Program-made: the position numbers and the translations under genes
Shown: positions 50,742 to 60,350 of the stretch, one piece after another
Position numbering within the stretch: the first letter of the stretch is position 1
Layout: each line of letters begins with the position of its first letter
Source of the DNA: Treponema bryantii
Lineage (GTDB): Bacteria > Spirochaetota > Spirochaetia > Treponematales > Treponemataceae
DNA length: 64,000 bases
Reading direction: 5' to 3'
Assembly (NCBI RefSeq): GCF_900111035.1
Contig: NZ_FOFU01000004.1
Span: forward strand, 124,001 to 188,000
Notes under the pieces: model-generated
Told to the model about the DNA's origin: nothing
The model's database searches: none
The model's input: the letters and a program-made list of their open reading frames with translations, nothing else

Positions 50742-52556
50742 ATGTGCGCTAAAACTATACCAGCCAGAAAAGATGTACCTTCTAAGGATAAATGGGATTT
50801 ATCTTCTATATATAAATCAGATGATGAATGGGAAGCTGCCCTTAAATCGCTTCCAGAACTTACTAAAAAAGCAGCAGCTTTTAAAGGTCGCCTCGGCGAA
50901 TCAGCTGAAACTCTGCTTTCTGCACTCAAGGAACTTGAAAAAGTAAATCTTGTAATGGAAACTGTTTATCACTATGCATCACTTCAGCATGAAGCAGATG
51001 AAGATGATACTCAGGCTACAGACCGTGACGGTCGTGCAATGATGGCTTATACCCAGATGCAGGCAGAATTAAGCTTTGTTGATCCTGAAATTCAGGAAAT
51101 TGAAGAAGAAAAGCTCCGTACATGGATTAGCCAGCCGGATTTTGCAGATTATCGTATTTTTATAGAAAAACTTTTACATTTTAAGCAATATATTTTGAGT
51201 GAAAAAGAAGAAAGAATTCTTTCTCTTGCCATGCAACCTGGTCAGACAGCAGAAACAGCATTCAGCGTACTTACAAATGTTGATATGAATAAGACTTTCG
51301 GTACAGTCACCGAAAACGGCGAAGAAAAACAGCTTACAGAAACTACCTGGAGTCTTTTCATGCATTCTCAGAACCGCGCCGTTCGTGAAGAAGCTTATAA
51401 AAAATTCTATGCAAAGTTTGAAGAACATCAGAATACTATTGCAGCACTTTATGCAGGTTCTGTAAATCAGGATGTTTTCAGCATGCGTGCCCGCGGATAT
51501 AAGAGTTCTCTTGAACAGGCACTTTACGGAAACAAGGTTCCAACTTCTGTATATCATAACTTAATTGACTGTGTTCACAAGAATCTTCCATCCCTCCACG
51601 ACTATTACAAGCTTCGCCGCGAAATGCTCGGCCTTGCAGAGGGAGAACTCCGCCATTACGACGTATACGTTCCTCTTGTAAAATCAGTTGAAACAAAGAC
51701 AACTTACGAAGAAGCAGTAGAAATCTGCCGCAACGCCCTTGCCCCACTTGGAAAAGAATACACAGACCGTCTTTGTAACGGCTTACTCAATGGCTGGGCA
51801 GACCGTTATGAAAACATCGGTAAAAGAAGCGGTGCTTTCAGTTCAGGATGTTATATTGGAGATCCATATATTCTTCTCAACTATAATGAAGAAAATATAC
51901 GTGATGTATTCACAATGGCACACGAAGGTGGACACAGTATGCACAGCTGGTATGCCGTACACAATAATCCGTTTATGTGCTATGACTACACTATTTTTGA
52001 AGCAGAAGTTGCCTCAACTTTCAATGAAGAACTCGTATTTGAATATCTCTATAAGAATGCTAAAGACGAAGATATGAAAAAATATCTTCTTGCAATGCGT
52101 GCAGATGATATTCTTGCAACCCTCTACCGACAGACAATGTTTGCAGAGTTTGAACTTAAGGCTCACGAACTGGTCGAAAAAGGAACTCCTCTTACTCCAG
52201 AACTGCTCCGCAAGATTTACCGTGAACTTCTTGAATTGTACTTTGGTCCAGAAATGCATTTTGAATCTAACAGCGATATGGAAGGACTCCGTATACCTCA
52301 TTTCTACAGCGCATTCTACGTTTACAAGTATGCTACAGGTGTTTCTGCAGCTCTTGCTCTTTCAAAACGCGTTACAAACGGTGGAGAAGCTGAACGAGAA
52401 GACTATTTTAAGTTCCTTAAGAGCGGTGGTTCACGTTATCCTATTGAAGCACTTAAAGTTGCTGGCGTAGATATGTCTCAGACAGGTCCAGTTCAGGATG
52501 CATGTGACGAATTCAAAAAAATAATTGCGGAATTGCGAAATCTGATACATAATTGA
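50742..52556 (+). CDS. pepF: Oligoendopeptidase F (M3B metallopeptidase)
   Basis: A 604-residue cytosolic zinc peptidase that degrades short peptides. The active-site motif HEGGH is at His394-His398 in MAHEGGHSMHSWY, with the third ligand in the following FEAEVASTFNEEL helix. The N-terminal helical region (PSKDKWDLSSIYKSDDEW) and the C-terminal GGSRYPIEALKVAGVDM are typical of PepF. Length is normal. AAAGGA precedes the ATG. Its TGA shares bases with an in-frame TTG of the next gene. Confidence 0.95.
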   Translation: MCAKTIPARKDVPSKDKWDLSSIYKSDDEWEAALKSLPELTKKAAAFKGRLGESAETLLSALKELEKVNLVMETVYHYASLQHEADEDDTQATDRDGRAMMAYTQMQAELSFVDPEIQEIEEEKLRTWISQPDFADYRIFIEKLLHFKQYILSEKEERILSLAMQPGQTAETAFSVLTNVDMNKTFGTVTENGEEKQLTETTWSLFMHSQNRAVREEAYKKFYAKFEEHQNTIAALYAGSVNQDVFSMRARGYKSSLEQALYGNKVPTSVYHNLIDCVHKNLPSLHDYYKLRREMLGLAEGELRHYDVYVPLVKSVETKTTYEEAVEICRNALAPLGKEYTDRLCNGLLNGWADRYENIGKRSGAFSSGCYIGDPYILLNYNEENIRDVFTMAHEGGHSMHSWYAVHNNPFMCYDYTIFEAEVASTFNEELVFEYLYKNAKDEDMKKYLLAMRADDILATLYRQTMFAEFELKAHELVEKGTPLTPELLRKIYRELLELYFGPEMHFESNSDMEGLRIPHFYSAFYVYKYATGVSAALALSKRVTNGGEAEREDYFKFLKSGGSRYPIEALKVAGVDMSQTGPVQDACDEFKKIIAELRNLIHN

Positions 52557-52564
52557 TTATTGCA

Positions 52565-54541
52565 ATGAAAAAGGTAGCATTATTTGTTCATAATCTGACA
52601 GTAGAATATGCCCTTACCGTAGCTCAGGGAGCAGCCGCTTATTATACAAAAGATAAGGATGTGCAGTTGATTCTTGCTCAGACAAATCAGCCGCACTACC
52701 CTTATGGACTTTATGAATATCAGTACTGGGCTTCTGCCGAAATTCTGAATTCTGATGATATTGACCTGATCATGCTGGTCTCAAGCACCTACGAGACCTA
52801 TATCAAAGAAGAAGAACTGCGCAAATTTATAGAGCCTTTTACAAAGAAACCGATTGTTTCAATTGCCGTAGATTTACCGTTCAAAGATGTTCATTATACC
52901 AGCTGCGACTGCGACAAAGCCTTTGATCAGATTGTAAGCCATCTTAAAAATGTTCACGGCTGTACAAAAATCGGTTTTGTTTCAGCAAATGCTACAAATT
53001 CCAGTGAAGCTCTGGTACGTTTTGATGCCTTCAAAAAAGCCCTGAAGAAAAATGGTTTGAAATACAACCCGGACTGGACAATAGAAGGCTATTTTATAAG
53101 AGAAGCTGCAAAAAACATCACCTTAGACAGATTTAAATCAAAAAATGAAATAGAATTTGATGCTCTTGTTGCTGCAAATGACCTCATGGCAGAAGGCTGC
53201 ATGGAAGCCCTTGAAGAACTTAGAGTAAAAGTTCCAAAGCAGGTAAAAGTCATTGGTTTTGATGATTCTACCAGAGCTTCCTTTACAACTCCTTCACTTT
53301 CTACTATAAATCAGAATATTTTTGAGCAGGGATACAAGGCATCAGAACTTGCACATAAACTGCTTACCGGCGCAACAATTCCACGAGAGACAAAAACTTC
53401 CGCCTCTCCTATTTACAGACAATCCTGCAGCTGTATTACACAGAGTAATACAACCTTTGCAAGTAAAAATCAGGAAGGAAAAAACATTCAGAATCAGCAC
53501 TTAAATTCAGAAACTCTGGAAAAATATACACAACACTTTTCTGATACAGTAGCAATCTACACACTGATTGATACCTTCCATACCACTCATACCTTAAAAG
53601 AACTTTTCGGAACCCTTTCTCAAATTACAGTACAGCTTAATTTCAGCTCAATGGCAGTTGTTCTTTATGAAAAACCAGTAAGCTTTAAGAAAGAAGAGAC
53701 CATTGTTATTCCAGATAAGGCATATTTGCGCAGTTATATTGATAATAACAAGCAGATTATTCCTTATGATGATAAAGGAATTGAAATCAATCCTCATAAA
53801 AAGCTTTTGCCGGATACTTATTTTGCACAGATGTCAGGAGTTTATATTCTTCATGCTATTTTTGCAGGTGAAAAGCAGTATGGATATCTGATAATTCAGG
53901 TTCCAAACACAAAATTTGAAATGCATCATATATATCTGAAGCTGATTATAAACGCCATTGCACATGCCTATGAATTTAATCAGACTCTGGATATAAACGA
54001 AGTGCTTTCTAACCGTAACGAACGGCTTTTAAAGAATAATCACGAACTAAATATCCAGTCTATCGAAGATGAACTGACAAAGGTTCTTAATCGCCGTGGC
54101 TTTATTGACCATGCAGAAAAAGAACTCAAACGTGCCGCCAAAAACGGAAAAAGCGGTATTGTTTTCTTTGCAGATATGGATGGCCTCAAAAAAATCAACG
54201 ATACCTGGGGTCATAAAGTAGGCGACATAGCAATTCAGACAGAAGCAAAGATTCTTGTAGAAGCATTCCGTGAATCAGATATAGTCGGACGTCTCAGCGG
54301 CGATGAATTTGCAATTGTATCAACCGGACTTACAAAAGGCTATATATCTGCAATAAGACAACGTTTGGATCAGCTGAACAGGCTTTATTCTGAAAAAGCA
54401 GAACTTCCGCTTACCCTTTCCATCAGTCTTGGCTATGTTGAGTTTACTCCTGAAAACTGTGAACTTGATGAACTGCTTTCAAAAGCAGACCAGGTACTCT
54501 ATAAAGAAAAAGAGATAAAACACGCATCCAGAAATTCCTAA
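52565..54541 (+). CDS. Cytosolic LacI-type ligand-binding domain fused to diguanylate cyclase, paralogue
   Basis: A 658-residue paralogue of the protein at 41830-43764: MKKVALFVHNLTVEYALTVA at the start, HLKNVHGCTKIGFVSAN, ANDLMAEGCMEAL and VIGFDDSTRASF in the PBP-like sensor, then a middle region and a cyclase domain. The signature reads SGDEF (578-582), with the I-site RESD five residues before. Known cyclases with SGDEF are active, so activity is plausible. The frame extends to a TTG at 52553 overlapping the pepF stop, but ATG 52565 matches the paralogue's start better; neither has a good ribosome site. Confidence 0.86.
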   Translation: MKKVALFVHNLTVEYALTVAQGAAAYYTKDKDVQLILAQTNQPHYPYGLYEYQYWASAEILNSDDIDLIMLVSSTYETYIKEEELRKFIEPFTKKPIVSIAVDLPFKDVHYTSCDCDKAFDQIVSHLKNVHGCTKIGFVSANATNSSEALVRFDAFKKALKKNGLKYNPDWTIEGYFIREAAKNITLDRFKSKNEIEFDALVAANDLMAEGCMEALEELRVKVPKQVKVIGFDDSTRASFTTPSLSTINQNIFEQGYKASELAHKLLTGATIPRETKTSASPIYRQSCSCITQSNTTFASKNQEGKNIQNQHLNSETLEKYTQHFSDTVAIYTLIDTFHTTHTLKELFGTLSQITVQLNFSSMAVVLYEKPVSFKKEETIVIPDKAYLRSYIDNNKQIIPYDDKGIEINPHKKLLPDTYFAQMSGVYILHAIFAGEKQYGYLIIQVPNTKFEMHHIYLKLIINAIAHAYEFNQTLDINEVLSNRNERLLKNNHELNIQSIEDELTKVLNRRGFIDHAEKELKRAAKNGKSGIVFFADMDGLKKINDTWGHKVGDIAIQTEAKILVEAFRESDIVGRLSGDEFAIVSTGLTKGYISAIRQRLDQLNRLYSEKAELPLTLSISLGYVEFTPENCELDELLSKADQVLYKEKEIKHASRNS

Positions 54542-54590
54542 AGATTCGTAACTTTTCGTCCGATAATTGTTAAGTATAACTATACAGCAT

Positions 54591-54619
54591 TTGCAATATA
54601 CACAGAACCGTGATAAAAT
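54591..54619 (+). promoter_or_regulatory. Adenosine deaminase promoter
   Basis: TTGCAA (54591-54596), 17 bases, TAAAAT (54614-54619), followed by a leader with AGGAG about ten bases before the TTG start. Confidence 0.55.
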
Positions 54620-54653
54620 TGTCTTTGTTGTTAAAAGTTAGGAGACGATTAAA

Positions 54654-55670
54654 TTGGACAAGTCAGAGTTTAAAACATTTTTATCAGCCATTCCAAAAGC
54701 AGAACTTCATATTCATCTTGAAGCAGTAATTTCATTAAACGGAATTAAAAAGCTCTACAAGAATAACTTCGGCAAAGAAATGACAAAAGAAGAGCAGAAA
54801 GAGCTCTTTTCATATAATGATTTGAACGGCTTCATTCAGTCGTTCCTTAAAATTCAGGGAATGTATTCTTCTGTTGAAGACTTCCGTATAGTTTTTGATG
54901 AACTTAAAGACTATCTTGTTAAAAACGGCATTACTTATACAGAAGTTTTCTTTGCGCCTACAGCATTCCTTAAACTTGGATTTAAATACGAAGACATGGT
55001 TCGTGTTTTCCACGAAAAAATCACAGAAATCAAAAAAGAAACCGGTATTACAATTAAGCTTTTGATGGATGTAAGCCGTACTTTTGGTTGTGATAACGCA
55101 ATGCATAACTATGAGCTCTTAAAGCAGTATCCATGTGAAGACATAATTGGAATTGGTCTTGGTGGAGCAGAAGCAAAAGGCCCTGCAAAAGACTTTGCTC
55201 CAGTTTACGAACGTGCTATTAAGGAAGGCTGGCATGCAGTAGTACATGCCGGTGAAGATGTAGGTCCTGAAAGCATCTGGGATTCCATCAATTATCTTCA
55301 TACAGAACGTGTTGGTCACGGAATTACTGCCATTCAGGATGAAAAACTGATGGAAGAACTCAAAAAATCACAACTTCCAATCGAAATCTGTATTACATCA
55401 AATACATTTACAAAGAAGATTGTTCAGAAAGCTAAGGATCATCCGATTCGTGCCTTCTACGACAAGGGAATTGCCGTAAACATAAACACTGATGACCCTG
55501 TATTCTTTAAGACTACCCTTCTCGATGAGTTCTGGATCTGTCACAATGATTTGAACTTTACGATGGATGAAATTAAGGAACTCGTTAAAAACAGTTTCCG
55601 TCAGTCATTTATGAGCGACAACGAGAAGAAAGAAGCAGTAAAATCTGTCGACGCAGCATGGCAGATTTAG
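54654..55670 (+). CDS. add: Adenosine deaminase (metal-dependent)
   Basis: It deaminates adenosine to inosine. The 338-residue barrel has the metal ligands in AELHIHLEAV (about 16-25), the catalytic VHAGEDVG near residue 200, RVGHGI near 222 and INTDDPVFF near 279. The first motif differs from the usual HLHLDGS or HLEG by Ala after Glu, so adenine or another related deaminase is a possible alternative. The start is TTG at 54654, fixed by AGGAG upstream and by homology from the next residues (DKSEFKTFLSAIPKAEL). The methyltransferase gene overlaps its end by 13 bases. Confidence 0.88.
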   Translation: MDKSEFKTFLSAIPKAELHIHLEAVISLNGIKKLYKNNFGKEMTKEEQKELFSYNDLNGFIQSFLKIQGMYSSVEDFRIVFDELKDYLVKNGITYTEVFFAPTAFLKLGFKYEDMVRVFHEKITEIKKETGITIKLLMDVSRTFGCDNAMHNYELLKQYPCEDIIGIGLGGAEAKGPAKDFAPVYERAIKEGWHAVVHAGEDVGPESIWDSINYLHTERVGHGITAIQDEKLMEELKKSQLPIEICITSNTFTKKIVQKAKDHPIRAFYDKGIAVNINTDDPVFFKTTLLDEFWICHNDLNFTMDEIKELVKNSFRQSFMSDNEKKEAVKSVDAAWQI

Positions 55671-56440
55671 AAAAATACTATAACAAATTCCACGAAGAAC
55701 ACCGTCTCACAACCCGCCATGGGCAGGTAGAATTCCGTACCACCATGCATTTCATTGAAGAAGCACTTCAGAACTTCGACGCTGATACTGCAAAAATCGC
55801 CGACCTCGGAGCAGGCACAGGACGTTATTCAGTTGAACTCTGCCACCGTGGATATGATGTAACTGCCGTAGAACTTGTAAAGCATAATCTGGAAGTGCTC
55901 CGCGCCAAGCATGAAAACATCAAAACCTGGCAGGGAGATGCCCGTAACCTTCACTTTCTGGATGACGAAACCTTTGACGTTACCCTACTCTTCGGACCAC
56001 TTTATCATCTTCATGGCGACAAGGAAAAACTCAAGGCACTTAATGAAGCAAAGAGAATCACAAAAAAAGGCGGAATAATTCTTGTTGCCTATGTAATGAA
56101 TGAATACAGTGTGATTTCCTACTGTTTTAAGGAACATAAATGGAATGAAGTCGCAGCTAAGGGCGGACTCAGTCCAGATTTCCACACCATCTGTGATGAA
56201 AGCGAACTATATGACTACGTTCGTCTTGAAGATATCAACAGACTAAACGCCGCGGCCGGAGGTCTTAAACGAATCAAAATTATTTCTGCAGATGGACCTG
56301 CAGATTATATGCGCCGCGAACTCAACGAAATGAGTCCGGAAGAATTTGAAGCCTTCTGTCAATTCCAGCTTTCAATCTGTGAACAGCCGGAACTGACAGG
56401 AGCAGGAAGCCATTGTGTAGACATACTCCAAAAAAACTAG
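55658..56440 (+). CDS. Class I SAM-dependent methyltransferase
   Basis: A 260-residue methyltransferase. IADLGAGTGRYSVELCHRGYD (in part) is the SAM-binding loop at about residues 47-60, AVELVKHNLE ends strand 2, WQGDARNLHFLDD marks strand 3 and DVTLLFGPLYHL is motif IV. The substrate is unknown; the GPLYHL text belongs to small-molecule or protein methyltransferases of the UbiE-like class. It starts inside the adenosine deaminase gene and is presumably translationally coupled to it. Confidence 0.82.
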   Translation: MADLEKYYNKFHEEHRLTTRHGQVEFRTTMHFIEEALQNFDADTAKIADLGAGTGRYSVELCHRGYDVTAVELVKHNLEVLRAKHENIKTWQGDARNLHFLDDETFDVTLLFGPLYHLHGDKEKLKALNEAKRITKKGGIILVAYVMNEYSVISYCFKEHKWNEVAAKGGLSPDFHTICDESELYDYVRLEDINRLNAAAGGLKRIKIISADGPADYMRRELNEMSPEEFEAFCQFQLSICEQPELTGAGSHCVDILQKN

Positions 56441-56466
56441 TGAAAACAAAGAAGAGGGTTTATAAT
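56438..56466 (+). promoter_or_regulatory. HD-GYP gene promoter, possibly leaderless
   Basis: TATAAT (56461-56466) ends five bases before the ATG at 56472; 17 bases upstream is TAGTGA (56438-56443), a weak -35. A GAGGG at 56454-56458 is too far from the start for normal initiation. Confidence 0.35.
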
Positions 56467-56471
56467 AAATT

Positions 56472-58187
56472 ATGATGGATTTACGAATCATTTATTTAAT
56501 AGCGTTATTCATCTCACTTGTTGCACTTTACATCTACTACGAATTCAATTCAAATAATCTTAACAAAAACTACCTTACACTATTTCTGACAACCTTTGTA
56601 TCAAATTTCGGATATGCAATGTCTGTACATGCAGACACTCTGGAAGGAGCTCTTTCGGGAAATCTTCTTTCGTATATCGGAAGTATTTTTACAATTCTAT
56701 TTGGACTTGTTGTTGTCATAGACATGTGTCATAAACGTTTTTATTTTATTCTTCGCTTTGGACTTGTAATCACAGCAACTGTAATCAGCATTCTTTTAGC
56801 TACAACAAAAGAAACAGGCTTTTTCTTTAGTGACCCATATATTATAAAACAGTATGGCTTAACACTCATAAAATTTAAAATGGGTCCTGCAATGATTTTA
56901 TACATAGGGTTTCTTGCACTAATAAACCTTAGCGCAATACTCACCGTTATTCATTCAATTTTTACAAAGAAGAATGTTTCCAAAAAATCCCTGCAGATTC
57001 TTTTATGCATGCTGATATTCGGCACAATGGCTTATATTATTCCGATTTCACTTGGCACCAGAATAAACTTAATGCCATATACCTATATTATTATGGAAGC
57101 TTTCTTCCTGTATTTTTCGGCAAAAACAAATACTTATGATCTTCAATTGAATCTGCTTAATGTATATAAAAACCGTACAGGCTATGGTTATATTGCTTTT
57201 GATAATAAAAAACGTTTTTTAGGCTGTGATACTTTTGCTCTCACCTTTTTTCCGAAATTAGGAGACCTCTCTCTCGATTCTTATATTCCAAAATCCTATT
57301 CAAACATTATTGAAAATCTTCATTACAAAGATCCAAAATGGGAGTGGAATGAACATTGTAACGAAGATTTCAGAATTCAATATGGAAATAAAGCCGGTAT
57401 CTGCACAATTCACAGAATTTCTACAAGCAGAATGAAGATGGGATATTTTCTGGAACTTAGAGATGATACAGAACAGCAGAATTATATAAAAGGACTCAAT
57501 TCCTTCAACAAAGAGCTTTCTCATCTTGTTAAAGAAAAAACCGAACAGGTTACTGACATGCAGGATTCCATCATCAGGGGAATTGCGACTATGGTTGAGA
57601 GCCGCGATAACTCTACGGGTGGACATATTCTGCGTACCAGCGACTGTATTCAGATTTTTGCAGAAGAACTTTTAAAACATAAAGAGATTACAATAATCTC
57701 TCCAGAGTTCTGTAAGCTGCTGGTAAAAGCAGCTCCTATGCATGATCTTGGAAAAATTGCCGTAGATGATTCCATTCTCCGAAAACCTGGAAAGTTTACT
57801 CCAGAAGAATATGAAAAGATGAAGGAACATCCTGCAAAAGGTGCAGTAATCGTAGAAAAGGTTCTTACAGGAATTGATAACGAAGATTTCCGGAAGATTG
57901 CTGTAAACGTTGCTCATTATCATCATGAAAAATGGGATGGAACTGGGTATCCGGAAAAGCTTAGCGGAGAAGCAATTCCTCTTGAAGCACGTATAATGGC
58001 GCTTGCAGATGTTTTTGATGCACTTGTAAGTAAACGCTGCTACAAGGAAGCTAAGTCTTTTGATGAAGCTTTTGAAATTATCAGAAATGATTTAGGAAAA
58101 CACTTTGACCCAGTTATGGGCGCAATCTTTATAGACTGCCGCCCACAACTGGAAACCTACTACAGTTCAACAATCAACGAGATATAA
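56472..58187 (+). CDS. Membrane HD-GYP cyclic-di-GMP phosphodiesterase
   Basis: A 571-residue protein. The N-terminal 225 residues contain seven membrane helices resembling the 7TM sensor of some histidine kinases; a PAS-like region follows (about 235-340), a short coiled coil, and the HD-GYP domain (about 355-560). Key text: MVESRDNSTGGHILRTSD, MHDLGKIAVDDSILRKPGK (metal histidine-aspartate pair) and HHEKWDGTGYPEKL (the GYP loop), then MALADVFDALVSKR. All metal residues of the family appear present. It should hydrolyse c-di-GMP to pGpG or GMP. It is convergent with mnmG, whose stop is five bases away. Confidence 0.92.
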   Translation: MMDLRIIYLIALFISLVALYIYYEFNSNNLNKNYLTLFLTTFVSNFGYAMSVHADTLEGALSGNLLSYIGSIFTILFGLVVVIDMCHKRFYFILRFGLVITATVISILLATTKETGFFFSDPYIIKQYGLTLIKFKMGPAMILYIGFLALINLSAILTVIHSIFTKKNVSKKSLQILLCMLIFGTMAYIIPISLGTRINLMPYTYIIMEAFFLYFSAKTNTYDLQLNLLNVYKNRTGYGYIAFDNKKRFLGCDTFALTFFPKLGDLSLDSYIPKSYSNIIENLHYKDPKWEWNEHCNEDFRIQYGNKAGICTIHRISTSRMKMGYFLELRDDTEQQNYIKGLNSFNKELSHLVKEKTEQVTDMQDSIIRGIATMVESRDNSTGGHILRTSDCIQIFAEELLKHKEITIISPEFCKLLVKAAPMHDLGKIAVDDSILRKPGKFTPEEYEKMKEHPAKGAVIVEKVLTGIDNEDFRKIAVNVAHYHHEKWDGTGYPEKLSGEAIPLEARIMALADVFDALVSKRCYKEAKSFDEAFEIIRNDLGKHFDPVMGAIFIDCRPQLETYYSSTINEI

Positions 58188-58191
58188 CACC

Positions 58192-60255
58192 CTAGCGTTT
58201 CAGGTAAACCATTAACAGCATAATGTCACTGTTTCTGATTCCGCTGATACGGTTTGCCTGTCCAAGAGTTACCGGACGGATTGCTTCGAGTTTATTGCGG
58301 CTTTCTGCCGAAAGCGACGGAATACTGCCGTAATCAAAGTCTGCAGGAATGCGGGCATTCTCCATTTTGTGAAGTTTTTCCACGCGCTTATCCTGCTTTT
58401 CTATATAATACTTATATTTTGCGTCAATTTTTGCCATTTCCCAGTCTGCTTCAGGGTAGCCGGGGTTTTCCATATCAGGCTTTTTAAGAAGCAGTGCTTC
58501 AATTTCTGAAAGACGGGCATATTTTTCGTTTACAGCATCAAACTGAGCCTGAGTTTTAAGGCCGCAGCGAAAAGCGTATTTTGCAAGGCGGCGGTCTGCT
58601 GTATCGTGACGGAGCTTTAAGCGGTATTCTGCGCGGGCAGTAAACATACGGTAAGGCTCTTTTGTTCCGAGAGTTACAAGGTCATCAATAAGTACGCCGA
58701 TGTAAGCCTCGTCGCGACCAAGAATTACCGGCTCAAAATCTGGAATCTTGTAAAAGGCATCAAAACCTGCATTCTTCTGAACGCCACGCTCGTAGTCATT
58801 GAGCTCGTGAGTTTCGCGTTCTGAGATTTCGGCAAACTTTGCTTTTTCTTCGTTTGTCATATCTGCCTTAGGGCGGAAAGCACCTGGCTCTGTACTTGAA
58901 GCAACACCATTGAGTGTATGAGGGATTTCTGCAAGAGGTCCGCAAAGCTTAATGTGCTCACGCGCATAAAGACCGGCATTCATTCCGGCAATAAGTCCCT
59001 GACCGGCTGCTTCCTCATAACCAGAGGTTCCGTTAATCTGTCCAGCATTAAAAAGACCTGCAACACGTTTTGTTTCAAGTGAAGGATAGAGCTGTGTCGG
59101 TTCAACAAAATCATATTCTACGGCATACCCCGGACGGCTCTGTACGGCATTTTCAAAACCGTGCATTGTACGCATAAAGGCATCCTGTACACATTCAGGA
59201 AGGCTCGAAGAAAGTCCATTCAAATAAATCTCATCTGTTTCAAGACCTTCCGGCTCTACGAAAATCTGATGGCGGTCGCGGTCTGCAAAGCGCATAACCT
59301 TATCTTCAATAGAAGGACAGTAGCGAGGACCAATACCACTGATTTTACCAGAATAAAGCGGCGAGCGGCCAATGTTGTCGCGGATGATTTTATGAGTTTC
59401 TTCGTTTGTATATACGATATGACAGTTTACAAGAGGGCGTTCTACACGCTCTGTCTCAAAACTGAAAGGAATTACTTCTGTGTCACCCGGCTGTTCGTCG
59501 AGTTTAGAAAAATCTACAGTTTTGCGAAGGATGCGCGGTGGAGTTCCTGTCTTAAGACGACCGGTTGTAAAACCAAGACGATGCAAGCTTTCTGTAAGTC
59601 CGTATGCAGCAGGCTCACCTACACGTCCGCAAGGAGCATCATATTCACCAATAAAAATACGGCCACCAAGGAAGGTACCTGTTGTAAGAACAACAGAGCG
59701 AACAGGAATAATACGGCCGCGTTCAGTAACAACGCCGGTTACCTTCTGACGCATTCCGCTCTTTGCAGCTTCTGTGCGTCCGTCTCCACGGAACTCGCCA
59801 GGGATAGTTCCCTTTTCTGCAGCACTGTCACTGTTCGGAGGAAGAGGTGTTGTAGATGCTGTAGTCAGGATATCAATTACCGTATCCATCAATGTATAAA
59901 GATTTTCAGTTGTTTCACAGGTTTTACGTGCAAGCTGAGAATAAGTAATCTTATCAGCCTGAGAGCGAGGTGCCTGAACAGCAGGTCCGCGGCTCTTATT
60001 GAGCATGCGGAACTGAATCATAGATTTATCAATCAGCTTAGCCATCTGGCCGCCGAGTGCGTCAATTTCACGAACAATATTTCCCTTTGCGATTCCACCA
60101 ATAGAAGGGTTACAACTCATTCTGGCAATTGCATCTGGAGTCTGGGTAATAAGTACAGTTTTCAATCCCATTCGTGCGCAGGCAAGTCCTGCTTCAATTC
60201 CCGCGTGACCGGCTCCTACAACAGCCACATCATAATAATCATAAAAACCAGGCAT
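58192..60255 (-). CDS. mnmG: tRNA uridine-5-carboxymethylaminomethyl modification enzyme MnmG, with an inserted segment
   Basis: With MnmE it modifies wobble uridine in several tRNAs, using FAD and folate. The protein has the FAD loop VVGAGHAGIEAGLACARMG (11-29), MSCNPSIGGIAKGN (46-59), VVLTTGTFLGGRI and the C-terminal tRNA-binding region. At 687 residues it is about 60 longer than most bacterial MnmG. Residues about 131-169 (STTPLPPNSDSAAEKGT then IPGEFRGDGRTEAAKSG) are a low-complexity insertion with no counterpart in the enzymes I know. GGAAG precedes the ATG. Confidence 0.94.
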   Translation of the reverse strand: MPGFYDYYDVAVVGAGHAGIEAGLACARMGLKTVLITQTPDAIARMSCNPSIGGIAKGNIVREIDALGGQMAKLIDKSMIQFRMLNKSRGPAVQAPRSQADKITYSQLARKTCETTENLYTLMDTVIDILTTASTTPLPPNSDSAAEKGTIPGEFRGDGRTEAAKSGMRQKVTGVVTERGRIIPVRSVVLTTGTFLGGRIFIGEYDAPCGRVGEPAAYGLTESLHRLGFTTGRLKTGTPPRILRKTVDFSKLDEQPGDTEVIPFSFETERVERPLVNCHIVYTNEETHKIIRDNIGRSPLYSGKISGIGPRYCPSIEDKVMRFADRDRHQIFVEPEGLETDEIYLNGLSSSLPECVQDAFMRTMHGFENAVQSRPGYAVEYDFVEPTQLYPSLETKRVAGLFNAGQINGTSGYEEAAGQGLIAGMNAGLYAREHIKLCGPLAEIPHTLNGVASSTEPGAFRPKADMTNEEKAKFAEISERETHELNDYERGVQKNAGFDAFYKIPDFEPVILGRDEAYIGVLIDDLVTLGTKEPYRMFTARAEYRLKLRHDTADRRLAKYAFRCGLKTQAQFDAVNEKYARLSEIEALLLKKPDMENPGYPEADWEMAKIDAKYKYYIEKQDKRVEKLHKMENARIPADFDYGSIPSLSAESRNKLEAIRPVTLGQANRISGIRNSDIMLLMVYLKR

Positions 60256-60335
60256 TTCTTCTTCCCTATATATAGAAGTCGATTATACTTAAAATATCTC
60301 CCTTGCACAATTATATATACGTTTTTTCTATATTA

Positions 60336-60344
60336 TGTTATAAT
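60336..60344 (+). promoter_or_regulatory. Extended -10 promoter of the HAD gene, predicted leaderless with GTG start
   Basis: TGTTATAAT (60336-60344) is an extended -10 element that does not need a -35. Six bases later is the GTG at 60351, the expected transcription start. There is no Shine-Dalgarno sequence with usable spacing. Confidence 0.5.
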
Positions 60345-60350
60345 GGAAAG

